DNA from: Prochlorococcus sp. AG-363-J23
GTDB lineage: Bacteria > Cyanobacteriota > Cyanobacteriia > PCC-6307 > Cyanobiaceae
Reading direction: 5' to 3'
Assembly (NCBI GenBank): GCA_003280245.1
Contig: QCFN01000007.1
Coordinates: 1 to 58,117 of the forward strand
DNA: 58,117 nucleotides
Position 1 is the first letter of the stretch; the number at the start of each line of letters is the position of its first letter. Positions 48,985 to 57,422 of the stretch are shown here, one piece after another. The notes beneath the pieces are model-generated. The model saw only the letters and a program-made list of their open reading frames with translations. It was not told where the DNA came from and ran no database searches. The translations under genes were made by a program, and so were the position numbers.

Positions 48985-49557
48985 GTGAAAGCACTAGCCA
49001 CCTTGAGCGGCGCGCTAGCCAGTCTATTACTCATAATCTTAGGAGGACTTATTCCTGCAGGTTTCTATATACCTGGATTTGTCTCACCAAACAATGTTGT
49101 AGACCTACATAGCACTTGGCAAGTACCAGCAGCACTTTTATGTTCATTGGTATGTGGACCTAGAACGAGTGCAATCGCTACTGTGGCCTATTTAACAGTT
49201 GGGTTATTCCATATTCCCATTTTTCATGGTGGCGGGGCAATCAGATATCTCTCTTCTCCAAGCTTTGGTTATCTAATAGGTTTTATCCCCGCCACATGGC
49301 TCAGTGGAAAATTAGCAATGCAAAAAAATATGCATACACTCATAAGACAGACTTTATCTGCAATTGCAGGACTAAGTATTATCCACTTTTGTGGAATTAT
49401 AAATCTATTTCTTGGATCTATTCTTGGTCGCTGGGAAAATAACCTAGAAGTTTTAATTTTTAATTACAGCTTGGGGCCATTATCTTCGCAAATATTATTA
49501 TGTGTAGCAGTAGGGACTTTAGCTCTTCCACTTAGACGTATTACCTTAGTAGAATGA
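48985..49557 (+). CDS. bioY: Biotin transporter BioY (ECF S component)
   Basis: The 190-aa membrane protein has about six hydrophobic segments and the BioY signature regions VPAALLCSLVCGPRTSAIATVAYLTVGL, FHGGGAIRYLSSPSFGYLIGF and HFCGIINLFLG. It acts as the substrate-binding S component that captures biotin, alone or with a shared EcfAT module. Start is GTG 48985. The last 4 bp overlap the lspA start, so the two are translated together, though their functions are unrelated. Confidence 0.9.
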   Translation: MKALATLSGALASLLLIILGGLIPAGFYIPGFVSPNNVVDLHSTWQVPAALLCSLVCGPRTSAIATVAYLTVGLFHIPIFHGGGAIRYLSSPSFGYLIGFIPATWLSGKLAMQKNMHTLIRQTLSAIAGLSIIHFCGIINLFLGSILGRWENNLEVLIFNYSLGPLSSQILLCVAVGTLALPLRRITLVE

Positions 49558-50033
49558 AAAAAACTTGCATAAGTAAACAAACCATAGCTCTGATAAGCTT
49601 TATAATTTTAATAATTGACCAGGCCACCAAAATACTATTAAAAAATTTTATCCCAGAGGGTTTATCAAAACCCTTCATTCCAGGGATTATCAATATTCAC
49701 TTAACAAAAAATACCGGTGCTGCTTTCAGTCTGTTCTCCGAATCAACAGCCCTATTAGCTATTTTAAGTCTTTTAGTATCCCTAGGGATACTTTATTGGC
49801 TTTTGAGAGCTTATTACATAAAATTCTGGAAGGGAATTGGAATAGCTTTTCTACTGGCAGGGACTCTAGGTAATGGTCTAGACAGATGGAGACTTGGCTA
49901 TGTAACAGATTTCATTCAAATAATTCCTATAAAATTTCCAATATTCAACATCGCAGATATAGCGATCAACTTTGCAATAATTTTTTTAATACTCGATAGC
50001 TTTAAAAGTGAACGATTCAGAAGGATAGAATGA
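49554..50033 (+). CDS. lspA: Lipoprotein signal peptidase (signal peptidase II)
   Basis: LspA cleaves the signal peptide of diacylated prolipoproteins. The 159-aa protein has four membrane segments, DQATKILLK, NTGAAFSLF, GNGLDRWRLGYVTDFI (catalytic Asp119) and FNIADIAI (catalytic Asp135). It overlaps bioY by 4 bp. Confidence 0.95.
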   Translation: MKKTCISKQTIALISFIILIIDQATKILLKNFIPEGLSKPFIPGIINIHLTKNTGAAFSLFSESTALLAILSLLVSLGILYWLLRAYYIKFWKGIGIAFLLAGTLGNGLDRWRLGYVTDFIQIIPIKFPIFNIADIAINFAIIFLILDSFKSERFRRIE

Positions 50034-50097
50034 TTTTCATCTCTAAAATATATATTACCCAAAAAACTCACTCAATAAATAGTTGCAGCTCCAAATC

Positions 50098-50268
50098 CTA
50101 ATTATCTAGACATGTCATTACTTTTGCATGTTTACATTTATCAAACTTAATGGGGAAATACTTATAAAGTTCTTGATCCTTAAGATTCGTTACCTCAATT
50201 AAAAAATTCCAGCTAGAAAGAAACATGGTGAGCGCATTAAAAAAATGCGATGCTTGATATGACGACAA
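50098..50268 (-). CDS. Candidate small ORF (42-56 aa) in the lspA-GTPase gap
   Basis: The 312-bp gap between two + strand genes has an open - strand frame from 50310 to the TAG at 50098, about 71 codons. It could start at TTG 50268 (56 aa) or ATG 50226 (42 aa). The product from the ATG begins MFLSSWNFLIEVTNLKDQEL and continues with KYFPIKFDKCKHAKVM; the composition looks protein-like, but no family is recognised. A CGCATT/AATGCG hairpin sits just upstream of the ATG. It might be a pseudogene remnant or chance. Nothing else is visible in the gap. Confidence 0.25.
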   Translation of the reverse strand: MSSYQASHFFNALTMFLSSWNFLIEVTNLKDQELYKYFPIKFDKCKHAKVMTCLDN

Positions 50269-50345
50269 TCTACCTCTAACGACATAAGTGCATTGAACAA
50301 AACCAAGGAATCAAATGACTTCAACTACGAAAACCTGCTAAGCCA

Positions 50346-51944
50346 ATGCTTTCACGTCAGAGATTACTGATTTGGATGACATTAGCCTTCATAGGCCTCC
50401 TCATCCTTGGTGCTTTACTTCAAGCGATAAGGAGACTGATCTGGGATTTAAGCTATTTCCTTCCCGCTTGGCTAATCAGTCCTGTACTTTTAGTAGGTAT
50501 ATGTCTACTGATAACTTCCCTAGTACAAGTTGGACTCCCATGGTGGCAGAGAATTCGCAAGAAATCTTTTTACCAAGAACAAATAAAAGAAAATTCTTCT
50601 CACATTCCTAAAGATCGTAAAGAAGCAGCCCGAAAGAGTCTAGACAGCATTGATCAACTTATCGAACGATTACAAGACAATGTAAGCCGTAAAGCACTAA
50701 TTAAAGAGCGTAGGCGTGTTGAACAAGAGTTAAAACGGGGTGATCTAGTTGTCGTAGTTTTTGGAACTGGATCAAGTGGGAAAACATCTCTTATAAGAGC
50801 ACTATTAAATGAAATTGTAGGCATTGTCGGAGCGCCTATGGGGTCTACGACTAAGAGCAAGATTTATCGACTACGTCTAAAATCATTTAATAGAAGCATC
50901 CAATTAATTGATACTCCGGGGATTTTAGAAGCTGGTGGAGATGGCCAAACAAGAGAAATAGAAGCCAGAAAGCGAGCAAGCAGGTCTGACCTGATGGTTG
51001 TTGTCGTTGACAGTGATCTCAGGTCATCGGAACTAGAAATCATTCAAAGTCTTTCCTCCCTTGGGAAGCGACTAATACTTGTATTAAACAAATGTGACCT
51101 TCGAGGTGAAGATGAAGAAAGAAGACTTATACAGATTTTAAGAACCAAATGTAGAGATCTAATCGATCCCGAAAGCATTGTAAGAACAAGCGCCTCCCCC
51201 CAATCAATACCAAGGCCTGGCCAACATCCTTTCCAGCCACAGCCGGAGATAGATCAACTAGTTAAACGTCTTGCAACTGTTTTGCATGCTGACGGAGAGG
51301 AGTTATTAGCAGAAAATATTTTGCTTCAATGTAGACATCTTGGGAATAGTGGCAGAAAACTACTAAATCAACAGCGACAGAAAGCAGCAAGACGATGTAT
51401 TGATCGCTATAGCTGGATAAGTGGAGGAGTAGTTGCTGCTACACCACTACCGGCAGTAGACATGCTTGGGACTGCCGCAGTCAATGCACAAATGGTTATG
51501 GAAGTCGCACGCTTATACGGAGTTCAGCTCACTCGTGAACGAGCACAGGACTTAGCCATATCAGTAGGCAGAACCCTAACCACATTAGGAATAGTCAAAG
51601 GTGGCGTTGGACTTATAGGAATTGCCTTAAATCTAAGTTTACCAAGCATGATCGTTGGAAGGGCAATTCAAGGTGTAGCTGCTGCATGGCTCACTCGTGT
51701 AGCAGGTAGCAGTTTTATTACTTATTTCCAACAAAATCAGGACTGGGGTGATGGTGGAATACAAGAAGTGGTTCAAAAAAACTACGAACTAAACAGGAAA
51801 GAAGCTTCCTTAAAAAGATTTATTGAGATTGCCCTTCAACAAGTAGTTGAGCCTCTAAAAACTCAAAGCCAACCTGAACTCCCACCTCGCCCAATGCCTC
51901 GGGAGGGGGAGGGAGCATCGGACCACGAAAATCAAGAAAAGTAA
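50346..51944 (+). CDS. Membrane-associated GTPase with DUF697 domain
   Basis: The 532-aa protein has two N-terminal membrane segments (about 8-25 and 40-62) and a basic linker. The Era/Der-like GTPase domain follows: P-loop GTGSSGKTS at 140-148, switch region with DTPGIL (Asp189) and NKCD (248-251). A DUF697 domain follows (about 345-480), with hydrophobic helices such as LGIVKGGVGLIGIALNLSL, and a Pro-rich tail. Such proteins are widespread in cyanobacteria and plastids; a thylakoid or envelope membrane role is inferred. Its last 125 bp overlap the convergent small membrane-protein gene. Confidence 0.88.
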   Translation: MLSRQRLLIWMTLAFIGLLILGALLQAIRRLIWDLSYFLPAWLISPVLLVGICLLITSLVQVGLPWWQRIRKKSFYQEQIKENSSHIPKDRKEAARKSLDSIDQLIERLQDNVSRKALIKERRRVEQELKRGDLVVVVFGTGSSGKTSLIRALLNEIVGIVGAPMGSTTKSKIYRLRLKSFNRSIQLIDTPGILEAGGDGQTREIEARKRASRSDLMVVVVDSDLRSSELEIIQSLSSLGKRLILVLNKCDLRGEDEERRLIQILRTKCRDLIDPESIVRTSASPQSIPRPGQHPFQPQPEIDQLVKRLATVLHADGEELLAENILLQCRHLGNSGRKLLNQQRQKAARRCIDRYSWISGGVVAATPLPAVDMLGTAAVNAQMVMEVARLYGVQLTRERAQDLAISVGRTLTTLGIVKGGVGLIGIALNLSLPSMIVGRAIQGVAAAWLTRVAGSSFITYFQQNQDWGDGGIQEVVQKNYELNRKEASLKRFIEIALQQVVEPLKTQSQPELPPRPMPREGEGASDHENQEK

Positions 51945-52032
51945 TCAAAACTAGATACAGAATTCCAATTAAAATAGAAATTGCTCCTGTAATTACTGCT
52001 ACCCAACGTCCACCGGAACGAGATCCAGACAT
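51820..52032 (-). CDS. Small single-pass membrane protein (70 aa)
   Basis: The protein has a short basic start (SGSRSGGRW), one membrane helix (VAVITGAISILIGILYLVLIT) and a Pro-rich motif DFRGPMLPPPPEAL, a pattern I recall as conserved in cyanobacteria. The first 45 or so residues are the protein-like part; the tail lies inside the antiparallel GTPase gene. Its ATG overlaps the PLP decarboxylase stop (TAATG), so it is translated from the same message. Function is unknown. Confidence 0.7.
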   Translation of the reverse strand: MSGSRSGGRWVAVITGAISILIGILYLVLITFLDFRGPMLPPPPEALGEVGVQVGFEFLEAQLLVEGQSQ

Positions 52033-53447
52033 TAGTAAAAATCTCCAGAGCTGTTTAATATTTTCGCCAATTCATCTAAATGATTTGATTGAGTGAAAGG
52101 ATTTCCTAATACAGCCTTTAGGTAATGTCTCCCTTGATACAAGGGTCTAGAAAGCATAAATTGATACGCAAGTAAATTTTGCCTCGTCTTCAAGGACCAA
52201 GCTGATACTTCATTAGCATCGGAACCCTTTAGTGAACAAGCTACAAGATGTAAATCTCCTCCAATTACATCAAGCTTAGAGGAATCTAATTTACGCTCTA
52301 AATAACATCGACGTTCAATGGCTTGCTCTAACAAGAGTGAAATACCCTCTTCTCCAAGTTGTCTAAGACCAAGCCAAAGCTTCAATACTTCTGCTGGTCT
52401 GGTTCCTTGAAGGCCCATTTCGCCTCCATGAGCTTCGCCCCAAGCAGGTTCCAAATAAGGAAGGCCTGTAGAAAAGGTTGAAATAAGTTGAGAGCTTTTA
52501 GCTACTAATAATAATGATGATGTCTTTGCAATACCCAACAACTTTTGAGGGTTAACAGTTATTGAATCAGCAGAAGAAATTCCTTTAACAAGAGGTGCTG
52601 TACTCTCTGCAAGTGCAAAAACACCACCAATTGCCGCATCAACATGGAACCAAATTCCTTCCTTCAAGCAAAAATCTGCCAATTCATTTAGAGGGTCAAT
52701 AGCACCTCTTACAGTTGTTCCTGCTGTTGCAACCAATGCAAAACATTTTTGTCCATAGGTTTTCAAATCGCAAAAAAGCTTTTCTAAAGCCTCTAATGAC
52801 ATCCTTCCATCGACATCTGTAGGCAAAGTTTTCAGAGAATTATTATTTAATCCCATTACACGTATTGCCTTAGCGAGAGAAACATGGGCATCAGCACTTG
52901 CAATAACTACTGCCTGAGAATCACTTTGAAGTCCTGCATTTTCGCGAGCTACGACTAATGCCATCAAGTTCGCAAGGCTTCCTCCACTAACGGCTACTCC
53001 TCCCGCAGAAGAGGACATTCCCAAACGATCAGCAAACCATTTACAGAGCAATCTCTCAAGCCTAGAAAGACTTGGAGAGAGCTCCTCAGCTAAAAGATTG
53101 TTATTCAACCCTGCACATACCAAATCCGCAGCAATTGAGGCAGTAAGAGGAGGTGGATCTAAGTGAGCCAATGAACCTGGATGAGAAGGATGATAGGAAC
53201 CATCCATGACTAATTGCAATTCCTCTAAAAGATCATCCATAGACAGTCCTTTTTTTAAAGGAGCTATATGAGGAAGAGGAAGCAAAGTAGGAAGTGGACC
53301 TCTTTCAGAAGCCTCACCCAACCATCTACATAACCGAGAACTAGCTTGCTCAAGGAAAGCAAGTAAGTTGGGGTCGAGATGCTCTGGAGACGCAAAAGGT
53401 GCCAATGACTTGGCTTGGCTTGTATCTGAATTACCCGTGCCCGCCAA
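52032..53447 (-). CDS. PLP-dependent group II decarboxylase family protein
   Basis: The 471-aa fold-type I protein resembles glutamate, diaminobutyrate and aromatic amino acid decarboxylases. It shows SGGSLANLMAL near 154-164, the PLP-Asp region HVDAAIGG at 268-275 and the Schiff-base Lys302 in SITVNPQKLLG. The residue before this Lys is Gln where the family usually has His (HK), so reaction type should be checked. The substrate is unknown. The start is TTG 53447. It shares a 73-bp divergent gap with tadA. Confidence 0.85.
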   Translation of the reverse strand: MAGTGNSDTSQAKSLAPFASPEHLDPNLLAFLEQASSRLCRWLGEASERGPLPTLLPLPHIAPLKKGLSMDDLLEELQLVMDGSYHPSHPGSLAHLDPPPLTASIAADLVCAGLNNNLLAEELSPSLSRLERLLCKWFADRLGMSSSAGGVAVSGGSLANLMALVVARENAGLQSDSQAVVIASADAHVSLAKAIRVMGLNNNSLKTLPTDVDGRMSLEALEKLFCDLKTYGQKCFALVATAGTTVRGAIDPLNELADFCLKEGIWFHVDAAIGGVFALAESTAPLVKGISSADSITVNPQKLLGIAKTSSLLLVAKSSQLISTFSTGLPYLEPAWGEAHGGEMGLQGTRPAEVLKLWLGLRQLGEEGISLLLEQAIERRCYLERKLDSSKLDVIGGDLHLVACSLKGSDANEVSAWSLKTRQNLLAYQFMLSRPLYQGRHYLKAVLGNPFTQSNHLDELAKILNSSGDFY

Positions 53448-53520
53448 GGGAAAAGATCCAAAGCTTTATTCTCCCTCTTGATGGCATTTTTAGATCAAAA
53501 TTCGCCAGCATCTAGAGACA

Positions 53521-54048
53521 TTGGCTAAACCAATTAAACTTAAAGATGATCAAATCCAGAGATGGATGAGTCTATTAATAGCTCGTGCAAAAAAAATTGG
53601 TGCACTTGGAGAAGTCCCTGTATCAGCAGTAATTCTAGACAAATTTGGAAGATGCATTGGACATGGTAGTAATTGTCGAAACCAGAAAAACTTACCCCTA
53701 GGCCATGCCGAATTAATCGCAATTCAACAAGCGGCATATGTACAAGGAGACTGGCGTTTTAATGATTGCACCCTTATTGTCACGTTAGAACCATGTCCAA
53801 TGTGTGCCGGAGCAATTGTCCAGGCTCGTATGGGACAAGTAATATTCGGAGCCTCTGACTCGAAAAGAGGGGGACTTGGAGGAACAATCAACTTAGTAAA
53901 TCACCCTAGCGCCCATCACAGAATGAAAATAATAAGTGGAGTAATGGCCTTAGAGGTAAGTTATGTCCTTGAAGACTGGTTCAAGCAGCTGCGGAGTCGA
54001 TCTTGTCAAAAACAGACAACTCTGACTCAAACAAATTCAACACCCTAG
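53521..54048 (+). CDS. tadA: tRNA-specific adenosine deaminase
   Basis: TadA converts adenosine 34 to inosine in tRNA(Arg). The 175-aa protein has the deaminase motif HAE (His62, Glu64) and PCPMC (Cys92, Cys95), in GHAELIAIQQA and EPCPMCAGAIVQARMG. The C-terminal tail after LEDWFKQLR overlaps the convergent aminotransferase by 68 bp. Start is TTG 53521; ATG 53566 (MSLLIARAKK) is an alternative that would drop 15 residues of the first helix. Confidence 0.92.
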   Translation: MAKPIKLKDDQIQRWMSLLIARAKKIGALGEVPVSAVILDKFGRCIGHGSNCRNQKNLPLGHAELIAIQQAAYVQGDWRFNDCTLIVTLEPCPMCAGAIVQARMGQVIFGASDSKRGGLGGTINLVNHPSAHHRMKIISGVMALEVSYVLEDWFKQLRSRSCQKQTTLTQTNSTP

Positions 54049-55171
54049 AAACATTCTCAGGTGTTGAGTTATATCCCATGAGGCCTATTCGCCAAACCTT
54101 CCCAGCTAATTCACCTAGACCTCCACCAATTTCAACTCCATGCTTATTAAGCAAATGAAGAGCGAAACCCTTCCCATCAATCCCTTCAGGGATTTTGACA
54201 GTAGTAAGGGTAGGCAATCTTAAATTCTCATCAACGTGCATTTCAAGGCCAAGTCGCTGCAACCCAGACCATAGATTTTCTGCATTAGTACGATGACGAT
54301 TCCAAGCTTCTTCCAAACCTTCTTCAGCTAAAAGTCGCAAAGCCTCTCTTATCCCAAAATTCATATTTACAGGCGCGGTGTGATGATAAACACGATCACT
54401 GCCCCAATATTTATTCAAAAGTGAAACATCTAGATACCAGTTAGGAACCTTGGTAGATCTATTTGCCAATTTCTCCTCTGCACGAGAACTCATTGTGAAA
54501 GGACCAAGGCCAGGAGGACAGCTCAATCCCTTTTGGCTGCAGCTATAAGCAAGATCTACTTTCCACTCATCCAGAAAGAGTGGAACCCCTCCCAAAGATG
54601 TAACGGTATCCAAGAGTAAAAGGCACTCATATTTCCTACATAAATCTCCTATTCCTTCCATAGGTTGACAAACACCGGTGGAAGTTTCTGCATGCACCAT
54701 GGCCAAAATCGCCGGCCTTGTTTTAATCAGAGCTTCTTCTAACTCATCAAGAGAAAAGGCCTGGCCCCATTTTTTCTCAACCACTTGAACGTTTGCACCA
54801 TATCTACCAGCCATATCTGCAAGTCTATTTCCAAAGTATCCCTTAATAGCAACTAAAACTGTATCGCCTTTTTCAACAGTATTAGCCAAAGTGGCTTCCA
54901 TCGCAGAACTACCAGTTCCACTCATTGGCAAAGTCAATCTATTGCTTGTCTGCCAGGCATAGCGAAGTAACTCCTGCACCTCCCCCATCAATTCAACATA
55001 AAAGGGATCTAAATGACCAACAGGCGGCAACGAAAGCGCCTTTAAAACATCAGGGTGTGCATTTGAAGGGCCTGGACCAAGCAGCAATCGTTCAGGAGTG
55101 CAAATAGGTTGGAAAGCCTTGTGGTGATTGAGATTCACACTTGGCATGTATTGCATCTTCGAAAAAGCCAT
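53981..55171 (-). CDS. Class V aminotransferase (alanine/serine-glyoxylate type)
   Basis: The 396-aa PLP enzyme has LLLGPGPSNAHPDVLKAL, SGTGSSAMEATLANTVEKGD, LLLDTVTSLGGVPLFLDEW and Lys214 in SCSQKGLSCPPGLGPF. Relatives move amino groups from Ala or Ser to glyoxylate, fitting photorespiratory glycolate metabolism, but this substrate assignment is from the family only. The 3' end overlaps tadA. Confidence 0.87.
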   Translation of the reverse strand: MAFSKMQYMPSVNLNHHKAFQPICTPERLLLGPGPSNAHPDVLKALSLPPVGHLDPFYVELMGEVQELLRYAWQTSNRLTLPMSGTGSSAMEATLANTVEKGDTVLVAIKGYFGNRLADMAGRYGANVQVVEKKWGQAFSLDELEEALIKTRPAILAMVHAETSTGVCQPMEGIGDLCRKYECLLLLDTVTSLGGVPLFLDEWKVDLAYSCSQKGLSCPPGLGPFTMSSRAEEKLANRSTKVPNWYLDVSLLNKYWGSDRVYHHTAPVNMNFGIREALRLLAEEGLEEAWNRHRTNAENLWSGLQRLGLEMHVDENLRLPTLTTVKIPEGIDGKGFALHLLNKHGVEIGGGLGELAGKVWRIGLMGYNSTPENVSRVLNLFESELSVFDKIDSAAA

Positions 55172-55239
55172 TACTTTGATCAGTGACGGAAAGCCTAAAC
55201 AGATGTCATTAACCTTGTGATATTAATAGAGAGATTGCA

Positions 55240-55335
55240 ATGGCTCATAACAAGAAAAACCACTCATATCTTACTATTCCCCTAGACCGTGTCGTGCCTA
55301 AAGCAACGGGTCCAACAAGGCTTTTGCAGGTATAA
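55240..55335 (+). CDS. Candidate short ORF upstream of glnA (31 aa)
   Basis: ATG 55240 to TAA 55335 encodes MAHNKKNHSYLTIPLDRVVP, then KATGPTRLLQV. An AGAGAG stretch lies about 7 bp before the ATG. The DNA in its second half (CCGTGTCGTGCC..GCAACGGG) is richer in GC than the surrounding gap. It could be a real micropeptide, a leader peptide, or chance. The glnA promoter lies downstream of it. Confidence 0.3.
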   Translation: MAHNKKNHSYLTIPLDRVVPKATGPTRLLQV

Positions 55336-55370
55336 CAAAAAAAGAAGTAAAAATAAGCATTCAAGAAAAA

Positions 55371-55413
55371 GTACTTATTGATACAAAAAAAATGGCCTTC
55401 AACTAATTAGTTT
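55371..55413 (+). promoter_or_regulatory. glnA: NtcA-activated glnA promoter
   Basis: The perfect NtcA palindrome GTA-N8-TAC occurs as GTACTTATTGATAC at 55371-55384. A TAGTTT -10 box (TAN3T) follows at 55408-55413, 23 nt downstream, which is the classical class II NtcA spacing. A transcript would start near 55420, about 20 nt before the glnA ATG. NtcA, the 2-oxoglutarate-sensing regulator, activates glnA in cyanobacteria. Confidence 0.85.
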
Positions 55414-55443
55414 TGGATATATGTATTTATAGATACCCCGGCT

Positions 55444-56865
55444 ATGGGCAAAACTTCTCAAGACGTTCTCCGTCAAATAAAAGATGAAGGAATTGAACTT
55501 GTTGACCTTAAGTTCACTGATCTACATGGAAAGTGGCAGCATCTGACAGTTACTGCAGATATGGTTGATGAAGAAGCTTTTAAAACTGGACTTGCCTTTG
55601 ATGGCTCTTCTATTCGCGGGTGGAAAGCCATCAATGAATCAGACATGTGCATGGTGCCAGATGCAAGCACGGCATGGGTAGATCCTTTTTATAGACATAA
55701 GACTCTTAGCTTAATTTGCTCTATCCAGGAGCCAAGAAGTGGAGAACCCTACGAAAGATGTCCACGTGCTCTAGCACAAAAAGCACTCGCATACCTTGCC
55801 AGCACAGGTCTTGCAGATGAGGCTTTCTTTGGCCCTGAACCTGAATTTTTTATTTTTGATGATGTTAGATATAGCTCAAACGAGGGAGGATGTTCTTACA
55901 ACGTAGACACCATAGAGGCGCCATGGAACACCGGAAGGGTAGAAGAAGGTGGAAACCTTGCTTACAAAATTCAAGTAAAAGAAGGGTACTTTCCAGTTGC
56001 CCCAAATGACACTGCTCAAGATTTACGTTCAGAAATGCTCCTACTTATGGGACATCTAGGAATTCCCATAGAGAAACACCACCATGAGGTAGCAGGAGCT
56101 GGTCAGCATGAACTAGGGATGAAATTTGCTCAACTCATAGAAGCTGCTGACAATGTAATGACTTATAAATATGTCGTTAGAAATATCGCAAAAAAATACG
56201 GTAAAACAGCCACTTTCATGCCAAAGCCAGTTTTCAATGACAACGGCACTGGAATGCATGTTCATCAAAGCCTCTGGAAAGGAGGACAGCCACTTTTCTT
56301 TGGAGAAGGTACCTACGCAAACTTGTCACAAACAGCCAGATGGTATATCGGAGGAATTCTGAAACATGCACCTTCATTCCTTGCTTTCACAAACCCATCA
56401 ACCAATAGCTATAAGCGGCTAGTACCTGGTTTCGAGGCCCCTGTTAATTTGGTTTATTCGCAGGGAAATAGATCTGCAGCAGTACGAATACCTCTAACAG
56501 GACCAAATCCCAAAGCAAAACGCCTGGAATTCAGATCTGGAGATGCTTTGGCAAACCCATATCTAGCTTTTAGCGCAATGATGATGGCTGGAATAGATGG
56601 AATAAAAAATCAAATTGATCCAGGAGAGGGTGTTGACGTAGATTTATTTGAGCTCCCAGAGGCAGATCTGGCAAATATCGATACTGTTCCATCCTCACTT
56701 AATGACGCTCTAGAAGCCCTAAAAGCTGACAATGCCTATCTAAGAGAAGGCGGTGTATTTACCGAAGATTTCATAAACAATTGGATAGAAATCAAATACG
56801 AAGAGGTACAGCAACTTCGCCAGAGGCCTCATCCTCATGAATTCACTATGTATTATGACGCATAG
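55444..56865 (+). CDS. glnA: Glutamine synthetase, type I
   Basis: GlnA joins ammonia to glutamate with ATP and is the main entry of nitrogen. The 473-aa dodecamer-forming protein has [59 protein letters not shown] and [10 protein letters not shown]. At the position of the classical adenylylated Tyr, the sequence is DLFELP with Phe402, so GlnE-type control cannot act there. NtcA control is supported by the upstream site; a strong terminator follows. Confidence 0.97.
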   Translation: MGKTSQDVLRQIKDEGIELVDLKFTDLHGKWQHLTVTADMVDEEAFKTGLAFDGSSIRGWKAINESDMCMVPDASTAWVDPFYRHKTLSLICSIQEPRSGEPYERCPRALAQKALAYLASTGLADEAFFGPEPEFFIFDDVRYSSNEGGCSYNVDTIEAPWNTGRVEEGGNLAYKIQVKEGYFPVAPNDTAQDLRSEMLLLMGHLGIPIEKHHHEVAGAGQHELGMKFAQLIEAADNVMTYKYVVRNIAKKYGKTATFMPKPVFNDNGTGMHVHQSLWKGGQPLFFGEGTYANLSQTARWYIGGILKHAPSFLAFTNPSTNSYKRLVPGFEAPVNLVYSQGNRSAAVRIPLTGPNPKAKRLEFRSGDALANPYLAFSAMMMAGIDGIKNQIDPGEGVDVDLFELPEADLANIDTVPSSLNDALEALKADNAYLREGGVFTEDFINNWIEIKYEEVQQLRQRPHPHEFTMYYDA

Positions 56866-56906
56866 TAAGTTCTCTAAGTTACCTTCTTAACAAGTAAAGC
56901 TAGCCC

Positions 56907-56949
56907 AAAAAGAAGTAACAGAAGCTAAATTTCGGTTACTTCTTTTTTT
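56907..56949 (+). terminator. glnA terminator
   Basis: AAAAAGAAGTAAC (56907-56919) pairs with GTTACTTCTTTTT (56935-56947), a 13-bp stem with a 15-nt loop followed by more T residues. It lies about 40 bp after the glnA stop. Confidence 0.88.
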
Positions 56950-57092
56950 ATCATTCGCAACCCAAAAAACAGCCAGACAAAAATCACAGTTTATATCTAA
57001 GGATCCAAACAACAAGATTAAAGCTCCTTTACACTTTCAATTTCATGGCTTAAAAGCCTAAAGATCCAAGTTAAAAATAAATTCACCGAGAA

Positions 57093-57422
57093 ATGCAAGA
57101 AAAGCTTTCTTTTTTTTCAAAAAATATATATTGGTCCTTTGGCCTAGTAGCAATTATTAGTTATGGAGCCATTACATCTTTCATTTATCCTATCAACAGA
57201 AATTTACCACTAAAGGAAAAACAGGCAATCGATAAAAATCTAGAACAATTAGATCGATCCATACAAGGTGAAGACTATGAAACATCATGCAGAGAGGCAA
57301 AATCAACTTCAAAGCTTATAATCAAAAACCTACGAGGCTTAAAGCAATTAGAACCGTACTATAAATGGGAAAAGATAAAAATAGTTTTGGACTCCATCAC
57401 AAATAAATATTGTAATCAATAA
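57093..57422 (+). CDS. Small membrane-anchored protein of unknown function (109 aa)
   Basis: One N-terminal membrane segment (about 13-32, YWSFGLVAIISYGAITSFIY) is followed by a charged helical domain with two cysteines (DYETSCREAKS and NKYCNQ) that could form a disulfide outside the membrane. No family is recognised. It is isolated: the glnA terminator lies upstream and about 300 bp of non-coding DNA downstream. Confidence 0.6.
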   Translation: MQEKLSFFSKNIYWSFGLVAIISYGAITSFIYPINRNLPLKEKQAIDKNLEQLDRSIQGEDYETSCREAKSTSKLIIKNLRGLKQLEPYYKWEKIKIVLDSITNKYCNQ

